Both the position numbers and the translations under genes were made by a program. Below are positions 1-7,525 of a stretch of 27,735 nt of DNA, piece after piece. The stretch's first letter is position 1. Each line of letters begins with the position of its first letter. The DNA comes from Streptomyces sp. MMG1533 (GTDB lineage Bacteria; Actinomycetota; Actinomycetes; Streptomycetales; Streptomycetaceae). The stretch spans positions 1 to 27,735 of the forward strand of contig NZ_LGDG01000293.1 of assembly GCF_001279775.1 (NCBI RefSeq), given 5' to 3'. Below the pieces are notes generated by a model. The model did no database searches. It saw nothing but the letters and a program-made list of their open reading frames with translations, and had not been told where the DNA came from.

Positions 1-36
1 GGCACCTGGCACCTCGCACCCGCCGGTGCATGACCG

Positions 37-72
37 GAGGGGCTGTCCGGCCTGACGGCCGGACAGCCCCTC
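37..72. terminator. strong GC hairpin, probable terminator
   Basis: A perfect 16-bp stem (37-52 with 57-72; arm core GGGGCTGTCCGGCC) closes a 4-nt TGAC loop. No T-run follows on either strand, which is common for Streptomyces terminators. It lies 55 bp beyond the stop of the minus-strand MarR gene, so it can end that transcript and any convergent gene to the left of the window. Confidence 0.75.
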
Positions 73-127
73 ACCAAGATCTTCATCGACCTTCTAGGGA
101 CGGCGGCGATGCCAGGGACGGGAGCGC

Positions 128-649
128 TCAGGCGCTGCCGGCCGGTGCCGTGGGCTGCTGCTCGGCTTCGTCCTCGACGGCGTGCGACAGGAAGTCGTCG
201 ACCATGCGGTGGAAGAGCCCGGCGAGCTGGCGGAGCTCCTCGGGCGACCACTCGGACAACGCCAGCTGCATCCCGCGGGCGCCGGCGTCGCGGATGCGGT
301 CGATCGCCTCCTGCCCGGTCGCGGTGAGCTGGATGCGCTGGGCGCGGCGGTCGTCGGGGTCGGGGACGCGGGTGACGTACCCGGACTTCTGCAGTTGCTG
401 CACGGTGCGTGTGACGTGGGAGGCCTCCACCCCCAGCCGGGTGGCCAGCTCCCCGGGCCGCAGCGGCTCGGAGTCGGCGACCTGCCGCAGCAGCGCCACG
501 GCGGCGCGGTCCAGCGGGACTTCGGCCAGGGCCATCAGCCGGTCGTGCTGCCGGGCGCGCGTGCTCAGATAGGTGATGCGGGTGAGCGCCCGCTCGATCT
601 CGATCACTTCCGGGGATGCAGGGACGTCGGGGAGCGGTGGTGTGGACAT
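128..649 (-). CDS. MarR-family transcriptional regulator
   Basis: A 173-aa one-component DNA-binding regulator of the MarR family, normally a dimer that represses its own gene and nearby genes until a small phenolic or other ligand binds. The winged helix is visible as LRPGELATRLGVEASHVTRTVQQLQKSGYV followed by the wing motif DPDDRRAQRI, with flanking helices for dimerisation; an Ala/Glu-rich tail closes the protein. I chose ATG at 649; an in-frame GTG nine bases upstream (658) is possible. No good ribosome-binding site precedes either, and a short-leader transcript is plausible. A 26-bp dyad at 677-702 sits just upstream and is the likely operator. The upstream methyltransferase is on the same strand, 82 bp away, so co-transcription cannot be excluded. 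Ligand and targets cannot be told from sequence. Confidence 0.9.
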   Translation of the reverse strand: MSTPPLPDVPASPEVIEIERALTRITYLSTRARQHDRLMALAEVPLDRAAVALLRQVADSEPLRPGELATRLGVEASHVTRTVQQLQKSGYVTRVPDPDDRRAQRIQLTATGQEAIDRIRDAGARGMQLALSEWSPEELRQLAGLFHRMVDDFLSHAVEDEAEQQPTAPAGSA

Positions 650-676
650 GGGATCCACTTTACCATCTTGTTGCGT

Positions 677-702
677 AACTCAAGTAATTTACTGCCTGAG
701 TT
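677..702 (-). promoter_or_regulatory. dyad operator upstream of MarR gene
   Basis: An AT-rich inverted repeat with outer arms AACTCA/TGAGTT and inner arms AGTAA/TTACT, in an otherwise GC-rich region. It lies 28-53 bp upstream of the MarR start. A weak promoter (TTGAGT, 15-bp spacer, TAAAGT on the minus strand) overlaps its left half. This is the expected place for MarR autoregulation. The binding protein is inferred. Confidence 0.6.
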
Positions 703-731
703 TACGATGAGTACTGCCCCCCGACTACTCC

Positions 732-1526
732 TCACGGCTTGCGGCCGACACCCCCGAAGTCGTCGACCTCCGGGACGTCGGTTCCGGCGGCCGGTCCCGG
801 GCGCCAGCGGGAGACCGAGATCACCCCGGGTTCGAGCAGTTCCAGGCCGTCGAAGAAGCGGGCCAGCTGCTCGGGGCTGCGGTTGATCCGCGGATTGTCT
901 CCCGCCTCGTTCCACTGCTCGATCATGGTGCGCATCGCCTCCGGATCGATGACCTCGGTGTCGTCGCAGAGCACGAGGTGGCTCCCGGACGGGAGTGCAC
1001 CCACCAGGCGGCCCACGAGGTCGTACGCGGCGTCGTCGACGATGTGGGCCGTGATCCCCAGCAGCACGAGCGCGATCGGCTCGGTGAAGTCCAGCGTCTC
1101 GGCGGCACGCCGCAGGATCGCCTCCGGGGCGCGGAGGTCGGCGTCGATGTAGGCCGTCGCGCCCTCGGGCGAACCGGTGAGCAGAGCCTCGGCATGGGCC
1201 AGCACGACGGGGTCGTTGTCGACGTAGACGATCCGCGTCTCGGGGGCGATCCGCTGCGCCACCTCATGCGTGTTGTCAGCGGTGGGCAGTCCGGTGCCGA
1301 CATCCAGGAACTGGCGTATGCCGGCCTCGCGGACGAGGTGCTCCACGGTGCGCACGAGGAAAGCCCGCTGGGCCCGGGCTATGTCGAGGATCTGCGGATT
1401 GGCCGCGACGATCTGGTCGCCGACCTGCCGGTCGATCTCGTAGCAGTCCTTGCCGCCCAGCCAGTAGTTCCAGATCCGGGCGGAGTGCGGCACGCTGCTG
1501 TCGATGAGCGGGGCGTCAAGTGGCAT
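732..1526 (-). CDS. SAM-dependent methyltransferase, DUF574/Methyltransf_19 type
   Basis: A 264-aa protein of the actinobacterial S-adenosylmethionine methyltransferase family formerly called DUF574, which is heavily expanded in Streptomyces; substrates are mostly unknown. Family hallmarks are visible: an N-terminal PHSARIWNYWLGGKDCYEIDR block, the SAM-binding motif FLDVGTGLPT (residues about 94-103), an acidic YVDNDPVVLAHA strand that would bind the ribose, and a C-terminal GLELLEPGVISVSRWRP segment. Length is normal for the family. The ATG at 1526 is preceded by GGGAGA at good spacing. It is a single gene between a permease and a MarR gene, so the context gives no substrate hint. Confidence 0.9.
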   Translation of the reverse strand: MPLDAPLIDSSVPHSARIWNYWLGGKDCYEIDRQVGDQIVAANPQILDIARAQRAFLVRTVEHLVREAGIRQFLDVGTGLPTADNTHEVAQRIAPETRIVYVDNDPVVLAHAEALLTGSPEGATAYIDADLRAPEAILRRAAETLDFTEPIALVLLGITAHIVDDAAYDLVGRLVGALPSGSHLVLCDDTEVIDPEAMRTMIEQWNEAGDNPRINRSPEQLARFFDGLELLEPGVISVSRWRPGPAAGTDVPEVDDFGGVGRKP

Positions 1527-1621
1527 GGAATCTCCCGGAGTTGATCAGTTGTACTGCCAACCCCACAGTCTGGCGGGCGGATCCGTCAAGCACCGGAGGA
1601 ACCACCGCCCGGACAGGGCCC

Positions 1622-2701
1622 CTACACCCGGTCCGCTCTCCGCTCCGCCCGCAGCAGCCACGCCAGACAGGCGCCGCCGCCCACGCCCGTGACCACCCCG
1701 ACCGGCAGCAGGGCCGAGCCGGTGACGCGCTGGGTGAGGAGGTCGGCCGCGGACACCAGCAGGGCTCCCGTCCACGCGGCCGGCAGGACGTTCGGTCCGG
1801 CGGCGCGCGTCACGCGGCGGGCCAGCTGGGGCGCGGCCATCGCCACGAACGGGATCGGCCCGGACGCCGCGACCGCCATGGCCGTGAGGCCGGTGCCGGC
1901 GCACAGCAGCACCAGGCGGGTGCGCTCGGGCGGCACGCCGAGTGCCGCGGCCGTGTCGTCGCCCATCTCCAGCACGGTCAGCCGGCGCGCGTACACTAGG
2001 ACGACGGGGACGAGCGCCACCTCTCCCAGCGCGGCGATGCGGACCTCGCCCCAGTCCCGGGCGTTGAGCGAGCCGATCATCCAGTTCGCGGCCTGGGCCG
2101 CCTTGCCGATGTCGGCACGGACGTAGAGGTAGCTGGTCGCCGAGCCGAGCACCGCGGACGCTCCGATGCCGACGAGGACGAGGCGGTACCCGTGGACGCC
2201 CTGCTTCCACGCCAGCAGATAGACGGCGGCGGCGGTGGCGAAGCCGCCGCAGACCGCGCCGATGGCCGTCTGGGCGTCGCCCGCGTCGAAGAGGATGATC
2301 GCGACGAGGGCGCCCGCCGAGGCGCCGTTGCCGAATCCGGTGATGTCGGGGCTGCCGAGCGGATTGCGGGTCAGCGACTGGAACACCGCGCCCGCCATGC
2401 CCATCGCGAAGCCGACCAGGACGGCCACGAGGGCGCGCGGCAGCCGCAGGTCGAGAACGATGAACTCGGCGCCGGGCGGGCCGTTCCCGGCGAGGGTGCG
2501 TACGACCTGCACCGGGGACAGCTCGTACCTGCCGGTGCCGATGGCGAACACGGTCGCGCACGCACCCAGGCCGACGAGCACGACGCAGACCAGCAGTGCG
2601 CGGGTGTCGTACCGAAGTGACCAGTGGCCGGTGCTCAGCAGGCCGCGCCGCAGGTCCACCCGGACCGCCGCCCGGTTCCGGTCGTCCTGGAGGACACTCA
2701 C
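1622..2701 (-). CDS. FecCD-family iron-siderophore ABC permease
   Basis: A 359-aa integral membrane subunit of a type II ABC importer (FecCD/BtuC family), which would pair with a second permease to form the channel for a ferric siderophore. Visible signatures are LDLRLPRALVAVLVGFAMGMAG, FQSLTRNPLGSPDITGFGNGASAG, the coupling-helix region ALGVPPERTR and GPIPFVAMAAPQLARRVT; about nine to ten hydrophobic spans follow a basic N-terminus. It starts with GTG at 2701, and its GTGA overlaps the stop of the upstream permease by 4 bp, so it was translated as the second gene of a pair. The gene itself is full-length. Its partner has lost its 5' end, and no ATPase or binding-protein gene is present here, so the transporter is probably non-functional or orphaned. 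Confidence 0.9.
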   Translation of the reverse strand: MSVLQDDRNRAAVRVDLRRGLLSTGHWSLRYDTRALLVCVVLVGLGACATVFAIGTGRYELSPVQVVRTLAGNGPPGAEFIVLDLRLPRALVAVLVGFAMGMAGAVFQSLTRNPLGSPDITGFGNGASAGALVAIILFDAGDAQTAIGAVCGGFATAAAVYLLAWKQGVHGYRLVLVGIGASAVLGSATSYLYVRADIGKAAQAANWMIGSLNARDWGEVRIAALGEVALVPVVLVYARRLTVLEMGDDTAAALGVPPERTRLVLLCAGTGLTAMAVAASGPIPFVAMAAPQLARRVTRAAGPNVLPAAWTGALLVSAADLLTQRVTGSALLPVGVVTGVGGGACLAWLLRAERRADRV

Positions 2702-3567
2702 AGCTGGGCCACCTTCCGCTGCCGTACGAGATGGATGAACAGGAGTCCGCCGAGGAACGCGGTGACCACGCCCACCTCGATCTCCGAGGGCGGCACGACG
2801 ACCCGTCCGATCACGTCGGAGACGAGCAGCAGGACGGGCGCGTACAGGGCGCAGTAGGGCAGCAGCCAGCGTGGGTCGGGGCCGCAGAAGGCGCGGGCCG
2901 CATGCGGAATCATCAGGCCGATGAAGCCGATCGGGCCGCACACGGCGGTGGCGCCGCCGCACAGCAGGGTGATGGCGAGGACGGCGAGGAGGCGGGTGCG
3001 CTTCACCCGGGTGCCCAGGGCGCGGGCGTGGTCCTCGCCGAGGGCGATCGCGCCGAGCGGGCGGGCCAGGGCGAAGGCGAGCAGGGCTCCGGCCACGAGC
3101 AGCGGCGCCACGGTGACCAGCAGGGACGAGTCGCGTCTGGCGAGGGTGCCCACCGACCAGTGGCGCATGGCGTCGAGGGTGCTCAGGTCCCACAGCTGGA
3201 GCCCGTTGACGTAGCCGAACAGGGCCGCGTTGACGGCGGTTCCGGCTAGGGCGAGCCGGACCGGGGTGGCGTAGCGGTCGCCGCCGAGGAAGTTGACGGC
3301 GGTGGCCGTCAGGGCGGCTCCGGCGAGGGCGAACCACAGGTAGCCGGTGAAGGACGTGATGCCCAGCACACTGATGGCGGTGACGACGGCGGCGGAGGCG
3401 CCCGCGTTGACGCCGAGCAGTCCTGGGTCGGCGAGCGGATTTCGCGTCAGGGTCTGCATGACGCCGCCGCCGAGTCCGAGGGCCGCGCCGACGGCGATCC
3501 CGATGAGGGTGCGCGGCAGCCTGAGGTCCCGCACGATCGCGTCGTTCTCGGTGCCGGACGGGGAGAA
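2698..3567 (-). pseudogene. 5'-truncated FecCD siderophore permease
   Basis: The reading frame matches the FecCD family from about GTENDAIVRDLRLPRTLIG to the normal C-terminus (VTAFLGGLLFIHLVRQRKVAQL). It includes GGGVMQTLTRNPLADPGLLGVNAGASA and GPIGFIGLMIPHAAR. Roughly 280 of the usual 340 or so residues remain. The first transmembrane span, the N-terminal region and the promoter are missing. Upstream of about 3567 the frame stays open to 3672 but reads unrelated residues, because it is antisense to a beta-propeller remnant on the plus strand. The exact breakpoint is an estimate (about 3555-3575). The gene still overlaps the next permease by 4 bp. Loss of start and promoter makes this a pseudogene rather than a short functional form. 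Confidence 0.8.
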
Positions 3568-3748
3568 CCGCACGGCCGCCGACGTCACCGTCGTCGACCC
3601 GCGCACGGGCACGGTCGAGGAGACCGTCACCACCGGCGCCAACCCGAACCACGTGGAGGTGGCCGACGGCACCGCCTACGTGGTCGACAAGTCGGGTGCC
3701 GGCGCGGCCGGCGAGGACCAGGTGACGCGGGTCCGTATCGGCCGCTGA
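3568..3748 (+). pseudogene. 3' remnant of a YncE-like beta-propeller gene
   Basis: About 60 codons ending in TGA at 3748 read TAADVTVVDPRTGTVEET, then TGANPNHVEVADGTAYVVDK, then GEDQVTRVRIGR. The 'VTVVDP..TG.V' and 'G..P.HVE..DG.AYVVDK' pattern is that of YVTN/YncE seven-bladed beta-propellers, which in actinobacteria are secreted or surface proteins. No start codon, signal peptide or earlier blade is present; the frame upstream runs into sequence antisense to the FecCD permease. It is the last blade of a gene whose 5' part was deleted in the same event that truncated the permease. A hairpin terminator follows at 3756-3790. Family assignment is from pattern only. Confidence 0.7.
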
Positions 3749-3755
3749 CCGGGGT

Positions 3756-3790
3756 GGGATGCCGACGGCCCGCCCGGGCGCCGGCATCCC
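3756..3790. terminator. bidirectional hairpin terminator
   Basis: Perfect arms GGGATGCCG (3756-3764) and CGGCATCCC (3782-3790) enclose a GC-rich loop that can itself fold (GCCCGCCCGGGC). It sits between the stop of the plus-strand propeller remnant (3748) and the stop of the minus-strand SDR gene (3801), as expected for a shared terminator. Confidence 0.75.
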
Positions 3791-3800
3791 GCTGCGGCCC

Positions 3801-4631
3801 TCAGTGCCGGCGTGTCCAAGCGCTCTGTCCGCCGTCGACGACCAGGTCGGTGCCCGTGACGTACTGCGCCTGTGGCCCCGCGAGGAACGCCACCACGTCG
3901 GCGATCTCCGCGGGTGTCGCGGCGCGGCCGACACCGCAGTCGTCCAGGATCTTCCGCAGGTGCTCCCCGTAGACCGAGCCTGCCTCGGCCGTCGTCATCG
4001 CCGTGGCGACGGCACCGGGGCTGACCGAGTTCACCCTGGCACCGCGCAGGTTGTAGGCGAGCGCGGCGGCCTCGACCCGTACCTGGACGGCGCGGTTGGA
4101 CACGATGTACGCCGGCACGGCGTCGTCCCCGACCGCGGCGACGACGTCCAGTGCCAGGAGTTCCTCGGCGGGCGCCGTCGCCAGGACGGACTCCTCCTCC
4201 TCGGACAGCGAGGCGTAGTGGCCGGCGACGCCCGCGACACAGACCAGGGAAGTGCCCCGGGTGGCGACGGCCTCGAAGCAGTCGATCACATGGGCGGTGC
4301 CGACCATGTTGACCTCGAAGTTGGTCCGCGCGGAGGCGATCGCGGCGCAGACCCCCGCGGTGTGCACGACGGCCGCCAAGCGCCCCTCACCGGCGGCGGT
4401 TTCGGCGAGCTTCCGTACCGACGCGCGGTCGCACACGTCGATCACCATGCCCTGCGCCTCGAACCCCTCGGCGCGCAACGTGGCGACGGTCCGGTCGAGT
4501 TGGCCACGCGAGACGTCGGCGAGGAAGAGGGTACGGCCACTGCCGAGCCGGCGCGCGACCGCCGTTCCGATGCCTCCGGCCCCGGTGACGACCACCACGT
4601 CACGGCGTGCGTCGTACGGAAGACCCACCAT
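3801..4631 (-). CDS. SDR-family protein with altered catalytic residues
   Basis: A 276-aa classical-SDR-fold protein, the last gene of the P450 cassette. The Rossmann motif TGAGGIG (16-22), acidic strand end LADVS (about 37-41), VIDVCD, HTAGV (90-94) and the NMVGT asparagine (N108) are all present, as is SPGAVAT after the active site and a C-terminal YVTGTDLVVDGG. The catalytic region is unusual. The Tyr-x-x-x-Lys motif reads YIVSN (Y175, N179), so the lysine is replaced by asparagine. The usual SS before VAG is AG (A133-G134). It may be a weak or non-classical dehydrogenase, or a binding protein. The ATG at 4631 has AAGGAGG at ideal spacing, 19 bp after the reductase stop, so it belongs to the same operon. 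A natural role would be oxidising or reducing the P450 product, but this is inference. Confidence 0.88.
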   Translation of the reverse strand: MVGLPYDARRDVVVVTGAGGIGTAVARRLGSGRTLFLADVSRGQLDRTVATLRAEGFEAQGMVIDVCDRASVRKLAETAAGEGRLAAVVHTAGVCAAIASARTNFEVNMVGTAHVIDCFEAVATRGTSLVCVAGVAGHYASLSEEEESVLATAPAEELLALDVVAAVGDDAVPAYIVSNRAVQVRVEAAALAYNLRGARVNSVSPGAVATAMTTAEAGSVYGEHLRKILDDCGVGRAATPAEIADVVAFLAGPQAQYVTGTDLVVDGGQSAWTRRH

Positions 4632-4649
4632 AGGACAACCTCCTTGTTG

Positions 4650-5834
4650 TCAGGCCCCGGTTGCCGGGACCTCCGTGGGCACGGCCTCGTCCCAGGCCGC
4701 GCCCGCCGCGATCGCCTGCCGCCACAGCCGGATCGCCTTGGGCGGCATACCGACCGCGAGGGCACCGCTCACCCGGCCGCCGGTGCGGTACACGGCGACG
4801 AACCGGCGCTCCGCCAGATCCCCGTCCACCACGGCCACCTCGTCGTGGCCGCGCAGGAAGCCGTACGCCTGGACCTTCATGTCGTACTGGTCCGACCAGA
4901 AGTACGGCACCGGCGCGAACGGTTTGCGCATCTCGGGGTGGAGGAGGTTGCGGGCGGCTGCCATGCCCTGTTCGGCCGCGTTGGTGCGGTGCTCGATCCG
5001 CATCGAGCTGCCGAACAGCGGGTTGTACCAGCGGGCGACGTCACCGGCCGCGTACACGTTCCGCGCGGCCTCGCAGTACTCGTCGCACACCACGCCGTCG
5101 CCCACGGCCAGTCCGCTGCCGGCGAGCCATTCGGTGTTCGGAAGCGAGCCGACGGCGACGAGCACCTCGTCGGCATCGATCACCTCGCCGTCCGCGAGCC
5201 GCACGCCGTCCTCGGTCACCTCGGTGACGGTGACGCCGCAGCGCAGGTCCACGCCCCGGTCCACGTGGGCCCGGGACAGCACCTGACCGACCTCGGTGCC
5301 GACGGCGTGGGCCAGCGGCACGGCGGCGGGTTCGAGGAGGGTGACGTGGGCGCCGAGGCGCCAGGCCACGGCTGCGGCCGCCGCGCCGAGGAAGCCGGCA
5401 CCCACGACGACCAGCCGCCGCCCCGGCGTGAGCCGTTCCCGCAGCGTGAGGGCGTCGTCGAGGGTGCGCAGCACGTGCGCGCCCTCGCCGGGCAGCCGGC
5501 GCGGCCGCACACCGGTGGCCACGATCAGTCCGTCGTACGGGACTTCGGACCCGTCGGCCAACCTCACGGTGCGATCGGCGAGTTCGAGGCCGGTCGCAGC
5601 CACTCCCAGCCGCAGTTCGAGGCCGAGTGCCGCCAGGTCGTCGGGTGTGCGCAGGGCCAGCCGGTCCGACTCCCACTCCGAGGCCAGCAGTTGCTTGGAC
5701 AGGGGCGGGCGGTCGTACGGCGCCTGCGGTTCGTCGCCGACGAGGGTGAGCGTGCCCTCGAAGCCCTCGCGGCGCAGGGTCTCGACCGCCGCGAGCCCGG
5801 CGGCCGAGGCACCGACGACGACGATCCGCCTCAC
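4650..5834 (-). CDS. FAD-dependent ferredoxin reductase
   Basis: A 394-aa NAD(P)H:ferredoxin reductase of the putidaredoxin/rhodocoxin reductase class. It passes electrons from NAD(P)H through FAD to the ferredoxin encoded just upstream. The N-terminal FAD-binding motif VVVGASAAGLAA, the family-specific PYDRPPLSKQLL, a second dinucleotide motif VVVGAGFLGAAAA, and the FAD-binding ATG/GD pair (VATGVRP, VYAAGDVARW) appear in the normal order, followed by a reductase C-terminal domain. Length is normal for the family. It starts with GTG at 5834, and GTGA overlaps the ferredoxin stop by 4 bp, implying translational coupling. Having a dedicated reductase inside the P450 operon is less common in Streptomyces, where reductases are usually shared and encoded elsewhere. 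Confidence 0.93.
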   Translation of the reverse strand: MRRIVVVGASAAGLAAVETLRREGFEGTLTLVGDEPQAPYDRPPLSKQLLASEWESDRLALRTPDDLAALGLELRLGVAATGLELADRTVRLADGSEVPYDGLIVATGVRPRRLPGEGAHVLRTLDDALTLRERLTPGRRLVVVGAGFLGAAAAAVAWRLGAHVTLLEPAAVPLAHAVGTEVGQVLSRAHVDRGVDLRCGVTVTEVTEDGVRLADGEVIDADEVLVAVGSLPNTEWLAGSGLAVGDGVVCDEYCEAARNVYAAGDVARWYNPLFGSSMRIEHRTNAAEQGMAAARNLLHPEMRKPFAPVPYFWSDQYDMKVQAYGFLRGHDEVAVVDGDLAERRFVAVYRTGGRVSGALAVGMPPKAIRLWRQAIAAGAAWDEAVPTEVPATGA

Positions 5835-6028
5835 TGGTCGACCAGCCGGATGGCGGCGGCCGGGCAGATCGCGATGGCTTCGCGCACGTCGTCGAGGGAG
5901 TCAGCCGGGGGCCTCTCCTCCAGCAGGAAGGCGATGCCGTCCTCGTCGCGCTGGTCGAACACTTCAGGGGCGGCCATCACGCACTGCCCCGACGCGACGC
6001 ACTTCGGCTCGTCCAGTTCCACACGCAT
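5831..6028 (-). CDS. 3Fe-4S ferredoxin, P450 redox partner
   Basis: A 65-aa ferredoxin. The cluster ligands are C10-x5-C (CVASGQC) and a distal CP (CPAAAI). The second cysteine of a 4Fe-4S motif is replaced by a small residue, so a [3Fe-4S] cluster is expected, as in the SuaB/SubB/SoyB ferredoxins that serve Streptomyces CYP105 enzymes. The protein is rich in acidic residues, typical of a P450 electron donor. The ATG at 6028 is preceded by GAGGT. It lies 49 bp after the P450 stop and overlaps the reductase gene by 4 bp, which fixes its job as the carrier between the two enzymes. Confidence 0.93.
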   Translation of the reverse strand: MRVELDEPKCVASGQCVMAAPEVFDQRDEDGIAFLLEERPPADSLDDVREAIAICPAAAIRLVDQ

Positions 6029-6077
6029 TGATCTGTACCTCGTTCGATTTCTGTGGGGCGGTTGACCGGCGAGGGCT

Positions 6078-7307
6078 TCACCAGGTGACGGGCAGTTCGT
6101 AGACGCCGTAGACCGAGCCGTCGTGCTTGAACGGCAGTCCGTCGACCTCGGCGGCCCGCCGCAGGGTCGGGATGCGGCGGTAGAGGGTGCTGTAGACGAC
6201 CTGGAGCTCCATGCGGGCCAGGGGCTGGCCGAGGCACTGGTGGACGCCGAAGCCGAAGGCGACATGGCGGCGGGCGTCGCGGGTGATGTCCAGCCGGTCC
6301 GGGTCGGGAAAGGCCTCCGGGTCGCGGTTGGCGATGTCGTTGGGCATGATGACGCCCTCGCCGGCCCGGATCACCTGTCCGGCGATCTCGATGTCCTCCA
6401 GGACCGCCCGGCGCCGTCCGCCGTGCACGATGCTCAGGTAGCGCAGCAGCTCCTCCACCGCCGACGCGACCAGCTTGGGGTCCTCGAAGTCGCGCAACAA
6501 CGCCAACTGGTCCGGGTGTTCGAGGAGCGCGAGCGTGCCGAGGGCGATCATGTTGGCGGTGGTCTCGTGGCCGGCCAGGAGGAGCAACACGCCCATCTGG
6601 GCGACGTCCTGCCGGGACAGTTCACCCGACACGACCCGCTCCACGAGCCCGGAGAGCAGGTCGTCGCCGGGATGGGCCATCTTCTCGCCCATCAGCTCGT
6701 CGAGATAGCCGACCAGCTTCCCGTGGGCGGCCATCCGGTCGTCCATGGCCACATCGCGCGTGATGAGGATCTTGCTGTTCTCCTGGAAGAAGTCGTGGTC
6801 CTCGTACGGCACTCCGAGCAGTCGGCAGATGACCAGCGAGGGCACCGGCAGGGCGAACGCCTCCACCAGGTCGACAGGGCCGCCGACGGTGAGCATGTCG
6901 TCGATCAGGTCGTCCACGATCTTCTGCACGCCGGGCCGCAGCGCTTCGACCCGTTTCACCGCGAACGGGGCCGTCACCATGCGGCGCAGGCGGGCGTGCT
7001 CCGGGTCGTCCATGAGGATGAAGCTGATGTTGTTCTTGCCGTTGCTGGGGGCCTGGAGCGGATATCCGGGGCTGGTGATGTCGGCGCTGACGCGGGGGTC
7101 GAGGAGCAGGGCGCGCTGGTCCGCGTAGCGGGTGATCAGCCAGGGGGTGCTGCCGTCCCAGAGACGGACCTTGACGAGCCGGCCCTCGTCCTGCTGGGCC
7201 TGGAGGGCCGGGGGCGGGTCGAAGGGACAGCCCGCCGCCCTGGCCATCGGGAACTCGGGGACCGGTACGGCCGCTGCGGGCGCGGAACCGGTCAGGGTGT
7301 CGGCCAT
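6078..7307 (-). CDS. cytochrome P450, CYP105-like
   Basis: A 409-aa soluble class I cytochrome P450 (heme-thiolate monooxygenase). The I-helix oxygen-activation motif is AGHETT (245-250), the K-helix ExxR is E286-LL-R289, and the heme loop FGFGVHQCLG (351-360) places the thiolate ligand at C358. The N-terminus with FPMARAAGCPFDPPP and the B-C region ISFILMDDPEHARLRRMV are characteristic of CYP105, a Streptomyces family acting on xenobiotics, macrolides, polyenes and other specialised metabolites; the exact subfamily would need a comparison. The ATG at 7307 has GAGGAGA at good spacing. It leads a four-gene operon (P450, ferredoxin, reductase, SDR). Its 218-bp leader carries a half-site array and a CRP-like site, and a response regulator is encoded just upstream. 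The substrate cannot be inferred. Confidence 0.95.
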   Translation of the reverse strand: MADTLTGSAPAAAVPVPEFPMARAAGCPFDPPPALQAQQDEGRLVKVRLWDGSTPWLITRYADQRALLLDPRVSADITSPGYPLQAPSNGKNNISFILMDDPEHARLRRMVTAPFAVKRVEALRPGVQKIVDDLIDDMLTVGGPVDLVEAFALPVPSLVICRLLGVPYEDHDFFQENSKILITRDVAMDDRMAAHGKLVGYLDELMGEKMAHPGDDLLSGLVERVVSGELSRQDVAQMGVLLLLAGHETTANMIALGTLALLEHPDQLALLRDFEDPKLVASAVEELLRYLSIVHGGRRRAVLEDIEIAGQVIRAGEGVIMPNDIANRDPEAFPDPDRLDITRDARRHVAFGFGVHQCLGQPLARMELQVVYSTLYRRIPTLRRAAEVDGLPFKHDGSVYGVYELPVTW

Positions 7308-7400
7308 GGTTCTCCTCGGTGTGGGGGAGCTCCGTTCGACGGGCGGAGCGCCGGGGTGAAGTGGTCGAGGGCATCGATGAGTCCAGGCAAACAGAGGGTG

Positions 7401-7439
7401 CTGACGCCTTCCCGTCAGTTTCCTGACAGAAAGCTGACG
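7401..7439 (-). promoter_or_regulatory. array of CTGAC half-sites upstream of P450 operon
   Basis: Four copies of CTGAC or its complement lie within 39 bp: CTGACG at 7401, CGTCAG at 7413, CTGAC at 7423 and CTGACG at 7434. The last two form a direct repeat with an 11-bp period, the spacing used by OmpR-type winged-helix regulators. The 27 bp at 7413-7439 are also a near-palindrome (22 of 26 paired bases match). The array lies about 95-130 bp upstream of the P450 start and just downstream of the OmpR-type regulator gene, the obvious candidate binder. Confidence 0.55.
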
Positions 7440-7453
7440 TGACCCAGATCACA
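7438..7453. promoter_or_regulatory. CRP/FNR-like palindromic site
   Basis: GTGA-N6-TCACA, with the right half AGATCACATT identical to the classical CRP half-site; the left half is CGTGA instead of TGTGA. It abuts the CTGAC array. Streptomyces has a Crp homologue with a related GTG...CAC consensus, so a carbon or developmental input to the P450 operon is possible. Match by eye only. Confidence 0.45.
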
Positions 7454-7469
7454 TTCTCTGCGAGGCCTG

Positions 7470-7498
7470 ACAACTCCCCTGTTCCATAAGCGAGTTGT
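7470..7498 (-). terminator. inverted repeat downstream of response-regulator gene
   Basis: Perfect 7-bp arms ACAACTC (7470-7476) and GAGTTGT (7492-7498) with a 15-nt loop, 28 bp beyond the minus-strand stop at 7526. It could be a weak terminator for the regulator transcript. The stem is modest and AT-containing, so an operator is an alternative reading. Confidence 0.4.
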
Positions 7499-7525
7499 GG
7501 GGATCGATGGCCCGCCGGCGGCACC

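Noticed and set aside
3759..6065. Very long plus-strand open frame opposite the SDR and reductase genes
   Set aside because: It has no recognisable domains and a composition typical of the antisense of high-GC coding DNA. The minus-strand genes have clear motifs, overlaps and ribosome-binding sites.
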